This document shows, piece by piece, positions 1 through 7,204 of a stretch of 16,936 bases of DNA (positions are counted from its first letter, which is position 1; every line of letters starts with the position of its first letter). Origin of the DNA: an uncultured beta proteobacterium (GTDB lineage Bacteria; Pseudomonadota; Gammaproteobacteria; Burkholderiales; Burkholderiaceae_C); NCBI GenBank assembly GCA_903834645.1, contig CAILKA010000323.1, positions 1-16,936 on the forward strand, in the 5' to 3' direction. The notes below the pieces were generated by a model. The model worked only from the letters and a program-made list of their open reading frames with translations. It did not search any database and was not told where the DNA came from. Both the position numbers and the translations under genes were made by a program.

Positions 1-20
1 ATGAGTTCTTCTTTGTCCAT
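1..20 (-). CDS. 5' end of an unidentified minus-strand gene (partial)
   Basis: Only the first six codons and two bases are inside the window; they read MDKEEL and run off the left edge. The ATG at 20-18 is preceded on the minus strand by AGGAG (34-30), ten bases upstream, so the start is reasonable. The stop codon of the small upstream ORF (29-27) lies six bases before this ATG and just after the AGGAG, which suggests the two are co-transcribed and translationally coupled. Too little protein is visible to name a family, so no function is proposed. Confidence 0.4.
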
Positions 21-26
21 GCGCTT

Positions 27-275
27 CTACTCCTGTGGCTGGGCCGACCCACAGAAACCGGAAGCGCCCGGCCCGAGCCCGGCAAGCGCCTGTACGGTGG
101 CGAAGCGGCTGGCCTGCTCGTGGGTGTCGAAAACGGGCACGAACCGCATCACGCGATCGTGGGTCATGGAACCCACGCCGCTGCGGATGGAGACCGCAGC
201 GGCGAAGGCGCCGCCCAGGATCGGGCGGGTCAGAGGGGAAACCAGGTACTTCCCAACTCGGAAAGGGGTATGTAT
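27..275 (-). CDS. Small hypothetical protein (about 82 aa) with an apparent ATA start
   Basis: The minus-strand frame is open from an in-frame TAG at 287-285 to TAG at 29-27. The translation has the look of a real small alpha/beta protein: a strand-like start (GKYLVSPLTRP), then FAAAVSIRSG, then THDRVMRFVPVFDT, then a helix (EQASRFATVQALAGL). I recall similar short 'stress/DUF6566-like' Burkholderiales proteins, but this is a resemblance, not a match. A strong Shine-Dalgarno TAGGAG (287-282) is followed, after six bases, by ATA (275-273), not ATG or GTG. Later in-frame candidates are GTG at 176 and ATG at 167, which have poor ribosome sites and would remove the conserved-looking N-terminal half. 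It is either a non-canonical start, a recently lost start (pseudogene) or a sequencing error. The downstream gene (ATG at 20) follows after six bases. Confidence 0.45.
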   Translation of the reverse strand: MHTPFRVGKYLVSPLTRPILGGAFAAAVSIRSGVGSMTHDRVMRFVPVFDTHEQASRFATVQALAGLGPGASGFCGSAQPQE

Positions 276-290
276 GTATCGCTCCTACGA

Positions 291-321
291 TCGACACCAC
301 GCGGCAGTGGTGGGCTGTCGA
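291..321. promoter_or_regulatory. Imperfect hairpin upstream of the small minus-strand ORF
   Basis: CACCAC (295-300) pairs with GTGGTG (307-312) around a six-base loop, and the outer TCGA (291-294) can pair with TCGA (318-321) with a five-base bulge. The hairpin ends four bases before the Shine-Dalgarno TAGGAG of the minus-strand ORF, so it could be a 5' UTR structure or an operator. No U-tract follows, so it is not a classic terminator. Confidence 0.25.
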
Positions 322-466
322 TCTGACTGCAAGGGGCACACCCAGGGGGCGCACGCGCGGCGGATGAACTCTGTCCGGCGGCCGGCCCGCAGGGTCACTC
401 GCCGCGGGCTAGGAGCAGCCAGAACCGTGGGACCGCAATTGCAATCAGGAGATCTGGCGAAGGATG

Positions 467-485
467 GAGATCAACTCGTGATCTC
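467..485. promoter_or_regulatory. Perfect 7-bp inverted repeat upstream of fadD
   Basis: GAGATCA (467-473), five-base spacer, TGATCTC (479-485). The 19-bp size and lack of a U-tract fit a dimeric regulator's operator better than a terminator. It lies about 220 bp before the fadD start, in an otherwise featureless gap. The regulator is unknown; it does not resemble the FadR site that I know. Confidence 0.25.
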
Positions 486-701
486 GACGCTGAGGGCCAC
501 TAGGGGCGGCATGCTCAACGCCAAAACCGGGAATGTACCACGATCTGCGGCGCCCCCGGGTGCAGCGCGATGGCGCAGCTGCATGACCCGGCTCCGCCGC
601 CTCTCCGGCAAAGGGGTCAAGCCGCGCGTGACTCGCCCGTGTGACCCGGCCTGCCTACACTGCCGGAAAAATGGCGGCCCCTGCGCGAGGAGACCCAAGT
701 G

Positions 702-2471
702 ATGAATCCGGCCGACGCCTCGACCTCCGACCTGCGCGTCTGGCAGGCTCACTATGGCGTCAACACGCCACCCGAGCTGCCCGTTTCCCCGCACCCGAAC
801 CTGGCGGCGATGGTCCATGCTGCGAGCCAGCAGTACGCCACGCAGAAGGCGTTCACGGCGGTCGTGCCCAACGGCATGAACGGCAGCCTGAGCTTCGCGC
901 AGGTCGATGCGCTGTCGGATGCCTTCGCGGCCTACCTGCGCGAGGAGCTGGGCCTGCCCGAGGGCGCGCGCGTGGCCGTGCAGCTGCCCAACGGGCTGGC
1001 CTATCCGGTGGCGGTCTTCGGCATTCTCAAGGCGGGTTGCGTGCTGGTGAACACCAACCCGTTGTACACGCCGGCCGAGATGGAGCACCAGTTCCGTGAC
1101 TCGGGCGCGCAAGCGCTGGTGATCACCGAACTCTTCGCCGACAAGCTCGAGGCGCTCGCGGGCAAGACGCCGGTGCGCCACGTCGTCGTGGCCAGCGTGC
1201 CGGAACTGTTCCCGGCGGTGCCGCGTGGCATCGTGCGCGCCGTGCAGCGCTGGTGGAGTCGCGCGCTGCCGCCGATCCGTGTGCCGCATGTGCGCTTCAT
1301 GGCCGCCCTGGCCAAGGGGCGCGCGCATGCCGATCGCCTGGGCGGGCCGCAGGCGGTGCGCCGATGGTGGCAGGCCATCGGGCCCGACGCGACGGCAGTG
1401 CTGCAGTACACGGGCGGCACCACCGGTGTTTCCAAGGGGGCCCAGCTCACGCACCGCAACCTGCTGGCCAACATCGCGCAGATCCGCTCGATGGGGGCGA
1501 GCCACATCGAGCCCGGACGCGAGTGTGTGCTGACGGCGCTGCCGCTCTACCATGTGTTCGCCTTCACGGCGAACCTGCTGAGCTTCTACGAAGCGGGCGC
1601 GCGTAACGTGCTGATCCCGTCTCCGCGGCCGGTGCAGAACCTGCAGCGCGCCATCGAGAACACGCCGGTCACCTGGATCACAGGCGTCAACACGCTCTTC
1701 AACGCGCTGCTCAACGAGGAGTGGTTCGTCGCCTTCCCGCCGCGTCACCTGAAGGCGGCGATTGCCGGTGGCACGGCGCTGCACCACGCGGTGGCCGAGC
1801 GCTGGGAACAGGTCACGGGCACGCGCATCGTCGAGGGCTACGGCCTGACCGAGAGTTCGCCCGTCGTGACCTTCAACCCCTTGACCGGCTTGCGCAGGGT
1901 CGGGTCGATCGGCATCCCGGTGCCGGGGACGGACGTGCGCCTGGTCGACGACGACGGGCGGGCTGTAGCCGTGGGCGAGCCGGGCGAGCTCGTGGTGCGG
2001 GGCCCCCAGGTGATGCAGGCCTACTGGAACCAGCCTGGCGAGACGGCGGTGGTGCTGCGCGATGGCTGGCTCCACACGGGTGATGTGGCGGTGATGGACG
2101 CGGAAGGCTTCTTCACCATCGTCGACCGCAAGAAGGACCTGATCCTGGTGTCGGGCTTCAACGTCTATCCCAACGAGGTGGAGGACGCAGTCAGCCGTCT
2201 CGATGCAGTGATGGAGGCGGCCGTGATCGGTGTCCCCGACGCCAAGAGCGGCGAGACGGTGCGAGCGTATGTGGTCAGGCGTGACGAGTCGCTCACGGCC
2301 GAGCAGGTGATCGCGCATTGCCGCACCCTGCTCACCGACTACAAGGTTCCGAAGTCGGTGGTGTTCCGTGATGAGCTGCCGAAGTCGCCGATCGGCAAGA
2401 TCCTGCGGAAGGAACTCAAGGCTGAGGTGAAGGCCGAGAAGAAGGCCGCGACGAAGGCGGAGAACTCCTGA
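702..2471 (+). CDS. fadD: Long-chain fatty acid--CoA ligase (FadD-like, ANL superfamily)
   Basis: An adenylate-forming ligase of 589 aa that activates a carboxylic acid to its acyl-CoA through an acyl-AMP, acting in the cytoplasm or at the inner membrane. The ATP-binding loop YTGGTTGVSKG begins near residue 236, GYGLTES at 379-385, the hinge/ATP motif GWLHTGD at 455-461, followed by DRKKDLILVSGFNVYP, and the catalytic lysine is in PIGK (Lys 566). Length and motif order match FadD (561 aa in E. coli) with a short extra tail rich in Lys and Ala. I chose ATG 702 because GAGGAGA (687-693) lies eight bases upstream; an adjacent GTG at 699 is the alternative. The stop overlaps the ATG of the BASS carrier by one base, so the two are almost certainly co-translated. 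Substrate chain length cannot be read from sequence; an aromatic or sterol acid is possible given the neighbour. Confidence 0.9.
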   Translation: MNPADASTSDLRVWQAHYGVNTPPELPVSPHPNLAAMVHAASQQYATQKAFTAVVPNGMNGSLSFAQVDALSDAFAAYLREELGLPEGARVAVQLPNGLAYPVAVFGILKAGCVLVNTNPLYTPAEMEHQFRDSGAQALVITELFADKLEALAGKTPVRHVVVASVPELFPAVPRGIVRAVQRWWSRALPPIRVPHVRFMAALAKGRAHADRLGGPQAVRRWWQAIGPDATAVLQYTGGTTGVSKGAQLTHRNLLANIAQIRSMGASHIEPGRECVLTALPLYHVFAFTANLLSFYEAGARNVLIPSPRPVQNLQRAIENTPVTWITGVNTLFNALLNEEWFVAFPPRHLKAAIAGGTALHHAVAERWEQVTGTRIVEGYGLTESSPVVTFNPLTGLRRVGSIGIPVPGTDVRLVDDDGRAVAVGEPGELVVRGPQVMQAYWNQPGETAVVLRDGWLHTGDVAVMDAEGFFTIVDRKKDLILVSGFNVYPNEVEDAVSRLDAVMEAAVIGVPDAKSGETVRAYVVRRDESLTAEQVIAHCRTLLTDYKVPKSVVFRDELPKSPIGKILRKELKAEVKAEKKAATKAENS

Positions 2472-3391
2472 TGCTGACCGAAACCGAAACCCGCCTGCTC
2501 GGCGTGATGATGGCCCTGATCATGCTCGGCATGGGGGCGTCGCTGACCTTCCGCGACTTCCTGATCGCCTTTCGCAAGCCCAAGGGCGTGCTGGTCGGGC
2601 TCGTGTGCCAGTACGGGATCATGCCGTTCCTCGGTTACTCGCTGGCGATGGCGCTCGGGCTGCCGCCGGCGCTTGCTGCGGGCCTGATCCTGATGGGGTG
2701 CATGCCGGGTGGCACGACATCCAACATCTTCACCTACTTCAGCAAGGGCGCTCTGGCGCTGTCGATCATGATGACCAGCGTGTCCACGCTGGTGGCGGTG
2801 GTGGTGGTGCCGCTGCTGATCCAGTTCTACTCGGGCCTGGCGGGCATCCAGGGGGAGTTCGTCATCCCGGCGGCCAACGTCGCGCAGGTGCTGGTGGTGC
2901 TCCTCGTGCCCACCGTGATCGGCATGGTGCTGCGCAAGGCCAACCCCAACATCGGCGCGACGGTGGAGCTGATCGGCGGGCTGCTGGGCGTGCTGGTCAT
3001 CCTCTTTCTCATCGTCTCGTGGGTGCCGCGCAACCACCAGTTGCTGGCCACCACGCCCTGGCCGGTGTACTGCGCCGCCATCGGGCTCGGGTTGGTGGGC
3101 ATGGTGCTGGGCTTCGTGCTCGCACGGTTTCTGCGCCAGGATGCGAACCGCTCGCGCACCATCGCCCTGGAGACCGGGATCCAGAACGGGCCGCTGGCCG
3201 TGCTGATCGTCACGCTGACCTTCAGCGGCGAGTTGCAGCAGCAGGTGCTGCTGATCCCGGTGCTGTACTCGCTGTTCATCGTCCTGAGTTCCTCGGCCGT
3301 GACCCTGTGGTTCCGCCGCCTGGCAGACCGCGAAGCACTGGCACGCGACCGGGCGAAGGTTGGGGCCGTGGTGGCGGCAACCGCGCGCTGA
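2471..3391 (+). CDS. Bile acid:sodium symporter family (BASS) carrier
   Basis: A 306-aa inner-membrane protein with about nine to ten hydrophobic segments. It belongs to the BASS family, sodium-coupled carriers of organic anions (bile acids, pyruvate, pantoate and others). Diagnostic features are GCMPGGTTSNIFTYFSKG (MPGGTTSN at residues 78-85), matching the conserved PGG..SN sodium-site loop, and ETGIQNGPLA (Glu 234, Gln 238), matching the E..xQN motif of the second sodium/substrate crossover. The ATG overlaps the fadD TGA by one base (TGATG), a translational-coupling arrangement. Because the upstream gene makes acyl-CoAs, import of a carboxylate followed by CoA activation is a reasonable inference; the carboxylate itself cannot be identified. 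Length is normal for bacterial BASS proteins. Confidence 0.85.
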   Translation: MLTETETRLLGVMMALIMLGMGASLTFRDFLIAFRKPKGVLVGLVCQYGIMPFLGYSLAMALGLPPALAAGLILMGCMPGGTTSNIFTYFSKGALALSIMMTSVSTLVAVVVVPLLIQFYSGLAGIQGEFVIPAANVAQVLVVLLVPTVIGMVLRKANPNIGATVELIGGLLGVLVILFLIVSWVPRNHQLLATTPWPVYCAAIGLGLVGMVLGFVLARFLRQDANRSRTIALETGIQNGPLAVLIVTLTFSGELQQQVLLIPVLYSLFIVLSSSAVTLWFRRLADREALARDRAKVGAVVAATAR

Positions 3392-3462
3392 GGCCCCTGG
3401 CCCTGGGAATTCCGGGCGCAGCGGGGTCGAGATGTCGAAGGGTTCGCGCGCGGCCCGCGGTG

Positions 3463-3481
3463 TCCGACGTCAGGCGTCGGA
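3463..3481. promoter_or_regulatory. 7-bp inverted repeat before the Bug receptor gene
   Basis: TCCGACG (3463-3469), loop TCAGG, CGTCGGA (3475-3481), a perfect stem that ends 27 bp before the chosen start at 3509. No T-run follows, so it could be an operator, a 5' UTR hairpin, or a weak Rho-independent-like end of the fadD-BASS transcript. A TATGCT at 3496-3501, close to the start codon, would imply a very short or absent leader if it is a -10 element. Confidence 0.3.
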
Positions 3482-3508
3482 TGACGCGCCGCTGCTATGC
3501 TGGTTCAC

Positions 3509-4480
3509 ATGAAAACGCTGCTCCGCTGCGCGCTGCTGGCCGCGCTCGTCGCGCCCCTCGGGGTGCTTGCCCAGTCCTGGCCAACGGCCAAGCCGATCCG
3601 CATGGTGATCCCGTTCCCGGCGGGAGGCGCCACCGACATCGTGGGCCGCACGATCGCGCAGAAGCTCTCGGCAGCAATCGGGCAGCAGATCGTCATCGAC
3701 AACAAGCCGGGGGCGGGCGGCACGATCGGCGCCGATCTCGTTGCCAAGGCGCCGCCGGATGGCTACACGATCCTGATGGCCACGAGCTCCACGCACTCGG
3801 TCGGGCCGGCGCTGAACGCGAAGATGCCCTACGACGCCTTCCGCGACTTCGCTCCGGTGGTGCATGTGGCCAATGCGCCCAGCGTGCTCGTCGTGGGGCG
3901 GAACTTTCCCGCCTCCACGGTGCAGGAGTTGGTGGCGCTGATCAAGCGCAGCCCGGGCCAGTACAACTTCGGTTCCAGCGGCATCGGCACCTATCCGCAC
4001 CTGTCGGCCGAGATGTTCAAGTGGCGGGCTGGCGGCCTGTTCGTCGTGCACATCCCCTACCGCGGCACCGGCCTCGTGATCACGGATCTGGTGGCCGGGC
4101 AGATTGCCTTCCTGATGGACAGCATCGTCTCGGCGCAGCCGCATATCGGCGATGGAAAGGTCAAGCCGCTGGCCGTCAGCGGCTCGCGGCGCTCGATCTC
4201 CGCCCCGACGGTGCCCACCTTCGCCGAAGCGGGCATCCCGGGTATGGACTTCAGCAACTGGTTCGGCGTGTTCGCGCCCACCGGCACGCCGGCAGACATC
4301 GTGCAGCGGCTCAACCGCGAGCTCAACGCGGCGCTGCGCTCGCCCGAAGTGGTGGAGCGGCTGCAGCGTGCGGGAGCCGAGCCGGTGGGCGGCACGCCCG
4401 AGCAGTTCGCCAAGATCTACCGGGACGAGTTCGAGAACTGGAAGGCCGTGATCCAGCGCGCCGGCATCAAGGGCGAGTGA
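3509..4480 (+). CDS. Bug-type (TctC) periplasmic substrate-binding protein of the tripartite tricarboxylate transporter family
   Basis: A secreted receptor of 323 aa. MKTLLRC plus a hydrophobic stretch and VLA|QS (cleavage after about residue 21) form a Sec signal peptide. The mature part begins with the Bug signature: PIRMVIPFPAGGATDIVGR, then IVIDNKPGAGGTIGADLVA, then APPDGYTILM. A backbone-binding pocket for carboxylates is typical of this family. I prefer ATG 3509 over the in-frame ATG at 3497, since only 3509 gives a standard signal peptide; neither has a clear Shine-Dalgarno. No TctA or TctB membrane genes are in the window, so this is an orphan receptor, as is common in Burkholderiales where dozens may exist. 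It lies 117 bp after the BASS gene and may be a separate transcript. The ligand is unknown. Confidence 0.85.
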   Translation: MKTLLRCALLAALVAPLGVLAQSWPTAKPIRMVIPFPAGGATDIVGRTIAQKLSAAIGQQIVIDNKPGAGGTIGADLVAKAPPDGYTILMATSSTHSVGPALNAKMPYDAFRDFAPVVHVANAPSVLVVGRNFPASTVQELVALIKRSPGQYNFGSSGIGTYPHLSAEMFKWRAGGLFVVHIPYRGTGLVITDLVAGQIAFLMDSIVSAQPHIGDGKVKPLAVSGSRRSISAPTVPTFAEAGIPGMDFSNWFGVFAPTGTPADIVQRLNRELNAALRSPEVVERLQRAGAEPVGGTPEQFAKIYRDEFENWKAVIQRAGIKGE

Positions 4481-4503
4481 GCCTGAGTTTTGCGCCGCTC
4501 ACT
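4476..4503. terminator. Possible bidirectional terminator hairpin between convergent genes
   Basis: AGTGAGC (4476-4482) and GCTCACT (4497-4503) form a perfect 7-bp stem with a 14-base loop that contains TTTT. The stem includes the stop codons of both the Bug gene (plus) and the VC0807-family gene (minus), which are separated by only 18 bp. There is no strong U-run after either arm, so it may act weakly or only stabilise 3' ends. Confidence 0.35.
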
Positions 4504-5224
4504 GGCGCAGCATGTCGGCCAGGTCCAGCCCGGTGAGTGCACGCGCGCCGCGAGCGAGCCACCACATCAGCAGCATCATCATCAGCATCGAAGGCAACGC
4601 GATCACAGGGTAGCTCAGGAGGGTGAGGCGGCCGAGCTCGGCGTTGAAGGCCTCGGTTCCTGCCGGGCTCGTCACGACCCAGCGCGCGAGTACGAAGTTC
4701 AACACCGCCGAGAAGGCGAAGGTGCCTGCCAGGTAGACCGTGCCGCGGCGCAGCCGCAGCTCGAAGGGCACCGTGGTGCCGCGGCTGGCCAAAGCGGCCT
4801 CGATGCGGTCGACGTCGAAGATCTGGCGGTTGAAGACGAAGATGCGGATCAACGGCCAGCGCGTCCAGTTCGAGCCGAGCACCGCCACGCCGATCAACCC
4901 GGGCACCGCGGCCTCCTTCACCGCGAGCCAATAGGGGTCCACCTTCAGCAGGCCGATGCCGCCCGTGAGGAGCGTGCTGACCACGCCCAGCACGGCCATC
5001 GGGCTGAGCTTGCGCCGCGTGAAGGCCTCGCGCAGCCCCCAGCCCACAGGGAAGGCCAGTGCGAGCACGAGCGCGCCGGCCGGCCCGAGCCGCCCGGACG
5101 AGCTCAACTGCATCAGCACGATCGCCGGCAGGATTACGGTGATGCCGAGCTCGAGCAGCGGATTGCCGTTGGCGGGCCGGTTCGGTGCGGCTTCGGCCGG
5201 CGTAGGGGTATCGGGGTCGGGCAT
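4499..5224 (-). CDS. VC0807-family multi-pass membrane protein
   Basis: A 241-aa protein with a soluble Pro/Ala-rich N-terminus of about 20 residues and about six hydrophobic segments. The pattern NPLLELGITVILPAIVL, then ALAFPVGWGLREAFTRRK, then VVSTLLTGGIGLLKVD and WLAVKEAAVPGLIG fits the VC0807 family, whose biochemical role is not established. It is last in the minus-strand cluster, 48 bp after the GtrA-like gene, so it is probably co-transcribed with the glycosylation genes. The Shine-Dalgarno before the ATG at 5224 is weak (GAAG, close to the start). Membership in the glycosylation pathway is only an inference from position. A remote resemblance to septation-protein or MFS fragments is possible, but the length is right for VC0807 proteins. 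Confidence 0.7.
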   Translation of the reverse strand: MPDPDTPTPAEAAPNRPANGNPLLELGITVILPAIVLMQLSSSGRLGPAGALVLALAFPVGWGLREAFTRRKLSPMAVLGVVSTLLTGGIGLLKVDPYWLAVKEAAVPGLIGVAVLGSNWTRWPLIRIFVFNRQIFDVDRIEAALASRGTTVPFELRLRRGTVYLAGTFAFSAVLNFVLARWVVTSPAGTEAFNAELGRLTLLSYPVIALPSMLMMMLLMWWLARGARALTGLDLADMLRQ

Positions 5225-5272
5225 CTTCAGAAGCGTGGAAGCTGGGTGTGAAGCGTAGCTGAGAAGGCGCGC

Positions 5273-5668
5273 CTAGCGCCCGCGTGAGAAGGACCAGTGT
5301 CGGTTGGCGCTGTAGCCCGCCAGCAGCACGATCAGGGTGGCCGAAGCCTGCGCGGCCAGCCAGTGCCAGCCCAGGGAAGCGGTACTGGCCCACACGAGCG
5401 CACCGTTGAGCAGCGCACCGACTCCCGCCACCGCGAGGAAGCGTGCCAGCGCCTGGCGGTGCGGCACATCGCTGCCGGCGAAGGTCCAGCTTCGGTTCAG
5501 GCCATAGCCGACGACCGCCCCGAGAGCGGCGCCCGCCACCGACGCGAGCCCGGCCGGCCAGCCTGTGTATTCCACGAGCCCGCCCATCAGGGCGTAGTGG
5601 GCAGCCGTGGCCAAGCCGCCGGCCACCGTGTAGCGCGACAGCCCGCGCACGTGCTCTCGTGCGTTCAC
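5273..5668 (-). CDS. GtrA-like flippase, four-TM
   Basis: A 131-aa protein with four hydrophobic helices and the GtrA-family features: RYTVAGGLATAAHYALM at the N-terminus, GAVVGYGLNRSWTF after helix 2, and AGYSANRHWSFSRGR at the C-terminus (two N-R-x-W-[TS]-F repeats). The family is thought to flip undecaprenyl-phosphate-linked monosaccharides across the inner membrane. The start is a GTG at 5668; an ATG a few bases upstream (5676) lies in another frame and gives only ATG AAG CGG TGA, a three-codon mini-ORF overlapping the start. GAGG (5682-5679) sits about ten bases upstream of the GTG. It follows the GT-C gene after 36 bp. With the GtrB-like and GT-C genes it completes a three-component system. 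Confidence 0.85.
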   Translation of the reverse strand: MNAREHVRGLSRYTVAGGLATAAHYALMGGLVEYTGWPAGLASVAGAALGAVVGYGLNRSWTFAGSDVPHRQALARFLAVAGVGALLNGALVWASTASLGWHWLAAQASATLIVLLAGYSANRHWSFSRGR

Positions 5669-5704
5669 CGCTTCATGGCCTCGCCACTGCGGCGCAGCGC
5701 GGCC

Positions 5705-7204
5705 TCAGCGCACCACGGCCAGCAGCTCATAACCCTGGTGCAGGCCCACGCGCTGCATCCGCGCGCGCAGGGCCGCCGGCGGCTGCTCGTCGCTCCAGCG
5801 GCGGATGGCCACGTAGCGGCGTGCCGGGGTCGGGCTCGAGGTTGTCGCCCGGTCCAGCTGGGCTGCGAGCGACTCGAAGTCGGGCAACGGCTTGTAGCGT
5901 CCGTGGCCGTAGAACGCCACCGAGAACTGGTTGGCGCCGACGAACAGGAGTTCGTCGCCGGTCTGGCGTTGTGCTTCGAAGGCGGCGATGACGTCGCGCG
6001 CCGATTTCACCTCGCCCTCGACCACGCGCTTGGCGGTGGCCCCGATGAAAAGCGCGGCCGTGGTGACCACGCCCACGGCCACGATCCGTTCCGTGCGCCG
6101 CTCGCGGCCATCGCGTGCGAGCCACGCCGCGGCGAGCATGGCCAGCGCGGGCAGCCCTGGCAGCACGTAGGTCCAGAGAATGTTGCGCGAGGCCGTGAAA
6201 AACAGGCATGGCCACAGTGCCCAGGCCCACAGGTACAGCCCCGCATGCACCGGCGCGGCTGCCGGCCGGGGCTCGGGCGGGCGCAGATGCGGGCGCAGAT
6301 GCGGGCGCCGCCCGCGCACCATGAGGGGCAGCAGCAGCGACCAGGGCAGGCAGGCCTGGAGCAGGAAGGCCCAGATCATGCCGCGCGGCTCGAGGTGTGC
6401 GTTGCCGTAGCGATCGCCGTCCCAGCCCGGCACGGTGAAGCGTCGCCAGTGCTCGCCGACCAGGAAGTAGTCGAGGAAGCCGGGCGTCTTGCGCTCGGCC
6501 AGCAGGTACCAGGGCACGGCGATCACGAGCATCAGCACCGTGCCACGCAGCCAGGGCAGAGCCCGCCAGACGCGGGCGAAGTCTCGGGTGGTGAGCAGCC
6601 AAATCGTCATCGGCACGCCTGCCAGCACCAGCGCGATGGGCCCCTTGGCGAGCAGCCCGACACCGAGCCCTGCGAAGAGCAGCCACCCCTCGCGGCGAGC
6701 CTCTGCAGCCGGTGCATGCAGCCCGCGCCAGAAGCCGCGCATGGCCAGCACCAGGCCGGCGAGCAGTGCCATGTCGGTGAGCACCGCGCCGGCACACAGG
6801 TAGTAGAGCGCAGCGGCCCAGAGCAGCACCACGGCCAGTTGCGCCTGGGCGGGCCCGTGCTCGCGGCGCTGCCAATCCCACACCACGAGCGCCACCCCGA
6901 CGCCGGCCAGGAAGTGACCCACCCGGGCCCCGAAGCCGTTGACGCCGAAGAGGCCCATGCCGCCGGCCGTCATCCAGGTGTAGAGCGGCGGCTTGCCCCA
7001 GAAGGGCACGCCGTCGTCGAACCAGGGCGTGACCCAGTCCCCTAGCTCGAGCATGCGTCGCCCGATGTCGGCATAACGCGCCTCGCTGGAGTCGGCCACT
7101 GGCACAAGCGCCAGGGACACCAGGCGCACGAGCAGCAGGGCGCCGAGCAGCCCCCACAGCAGCGTGCTGGCGCGGGCAGGTGCCAGCGCGGACGAGACCC
7201 TCAC
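5705..7204 (-). CDS. ArnT/PMT-like GT-C membrane glycosyltransferase
   Basis: A 499-aa integral membrane protein with about ten to twelve hydrophobic segments. The first periplasmic loop has DSSEARYADIGRRMLE (Asp 38, Glu 41), the acidic motif of the GT-C fold, then GDWVTPWFDDG and FWGKPPLYTWM, as in ArnT-type (PF13231/PF02366) transferases that use polyprenyl-phosphate sugars on the periplasmic face. The start is a GTG at 7204 that overlaps the stop of the GtrB-like gene by four bases (GTGA), so translation is coupled; the frame is open further upstream (to 7615), but that part is the shadow of the GtrB gene. A loop contains an in-frame 12-bp tandem repeat encoding RPHL-RPHL-RPP. The donor sugar and acceptor (LPS, another glycan or protein) cannot be read. 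The cluster has no arnABC genes, so Ara4N transfer to lipid A is not supported. Confidence 0.8.
   Translation of the reverse strand: MRVSSALAPARASTLLWGLLGALLLVRLVSLALVPVADSSEARYADIGRRMLELGDWVTPWFDDGVPFWGKPPLYTWMTAGGMGLFGVNGFGARVGHFLAGVGVALVVWDWQRREHGPAQAQLAVVLLWAAALYYLCAGAVLTDMALLAGLVLAMRGFWRGLHAPAAEARREGWLLFAGLGVGLLAKGPIALVLAGVPMTIWLLTTRDFARVWRALPWLRGTVLMLVIAVPWYLLAERKTPGFLDYFLVGEHWRRFTVPGWDGDRYGNAHLEPRGMIWAFLLQACLPWSLLLPLMVRGRRPHLRPHLRPPEPRPAAAPVHAGLYLWAWALWPCLFFTASRNILWTYVLPGLPALAMLAAAWLARDGRERRTERIVAVGVVTTAALFIGATAKRVVEGEVKSARDVIAAFEAQRQTGDELLFVGANQFSVAFYGHGRYKPLPDFESLAAQLDRATTSSPTPARRYVAIRRWSDEQPPAALRARMQRVGLHQGYELLAVVR
6277..6308. repeat. 12-bp tandem repeat inside the GT-C gene
   Basis: The unit GCGGGCGCAGAT occurs at 6277-6288 and 6289-6300, then eight more bases match (6301-6308), about 2.7 copies. 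The period is a multiple of three, so copy-number change would add or remove Arg-Pro-His-Leu without shifting the frame. The segment lies in a Pro/Arg-rich loop between membrane helices. Confidence 0.85.

Larger units (their letters stand above)
288..701. other. Intergenic region upstream of fadD, no gene recognised
   Basis: This 414-bp gap separates the divergent small ORF and the fadD operon. The long plus-strand frame covering 1-702 has no ribosome site, unnatural composition (runs of Arg, Ser and Ala) and no recognisable domain, so I treat it as non-coding. It holds two inverted repeats (291-321 and 467-485) and the palindrome GCAATTGC at 435-442. I could not pick a convincing -35/-10 pair for fadD; CTACACT at 655-661 is a possible -10 region without a good -35. 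Confidence 0.5.

Noticed and set aside
1..702. Long plus-strand frame of 233 codons at the left edge
   Set aside because: No ribosome site, no domain, Arg/Ser/Ala-rich composition; the minus-strand small ORF in the same place looks more like protein.
471..2318. Long minus-strand frame opposite fadD
   Set aside because: It is an antisense shadow; the plus strand has all acyl-CoA ligase motifs, and the minus frame is His/Arg-rich without a domain.
5705..7204. arnT (Ara4N transfer to lipid A)
   Set aside because: No other arn genes nearby; the neighbours are gtrB- and gtrA-like, so a general GT-C call is safer.
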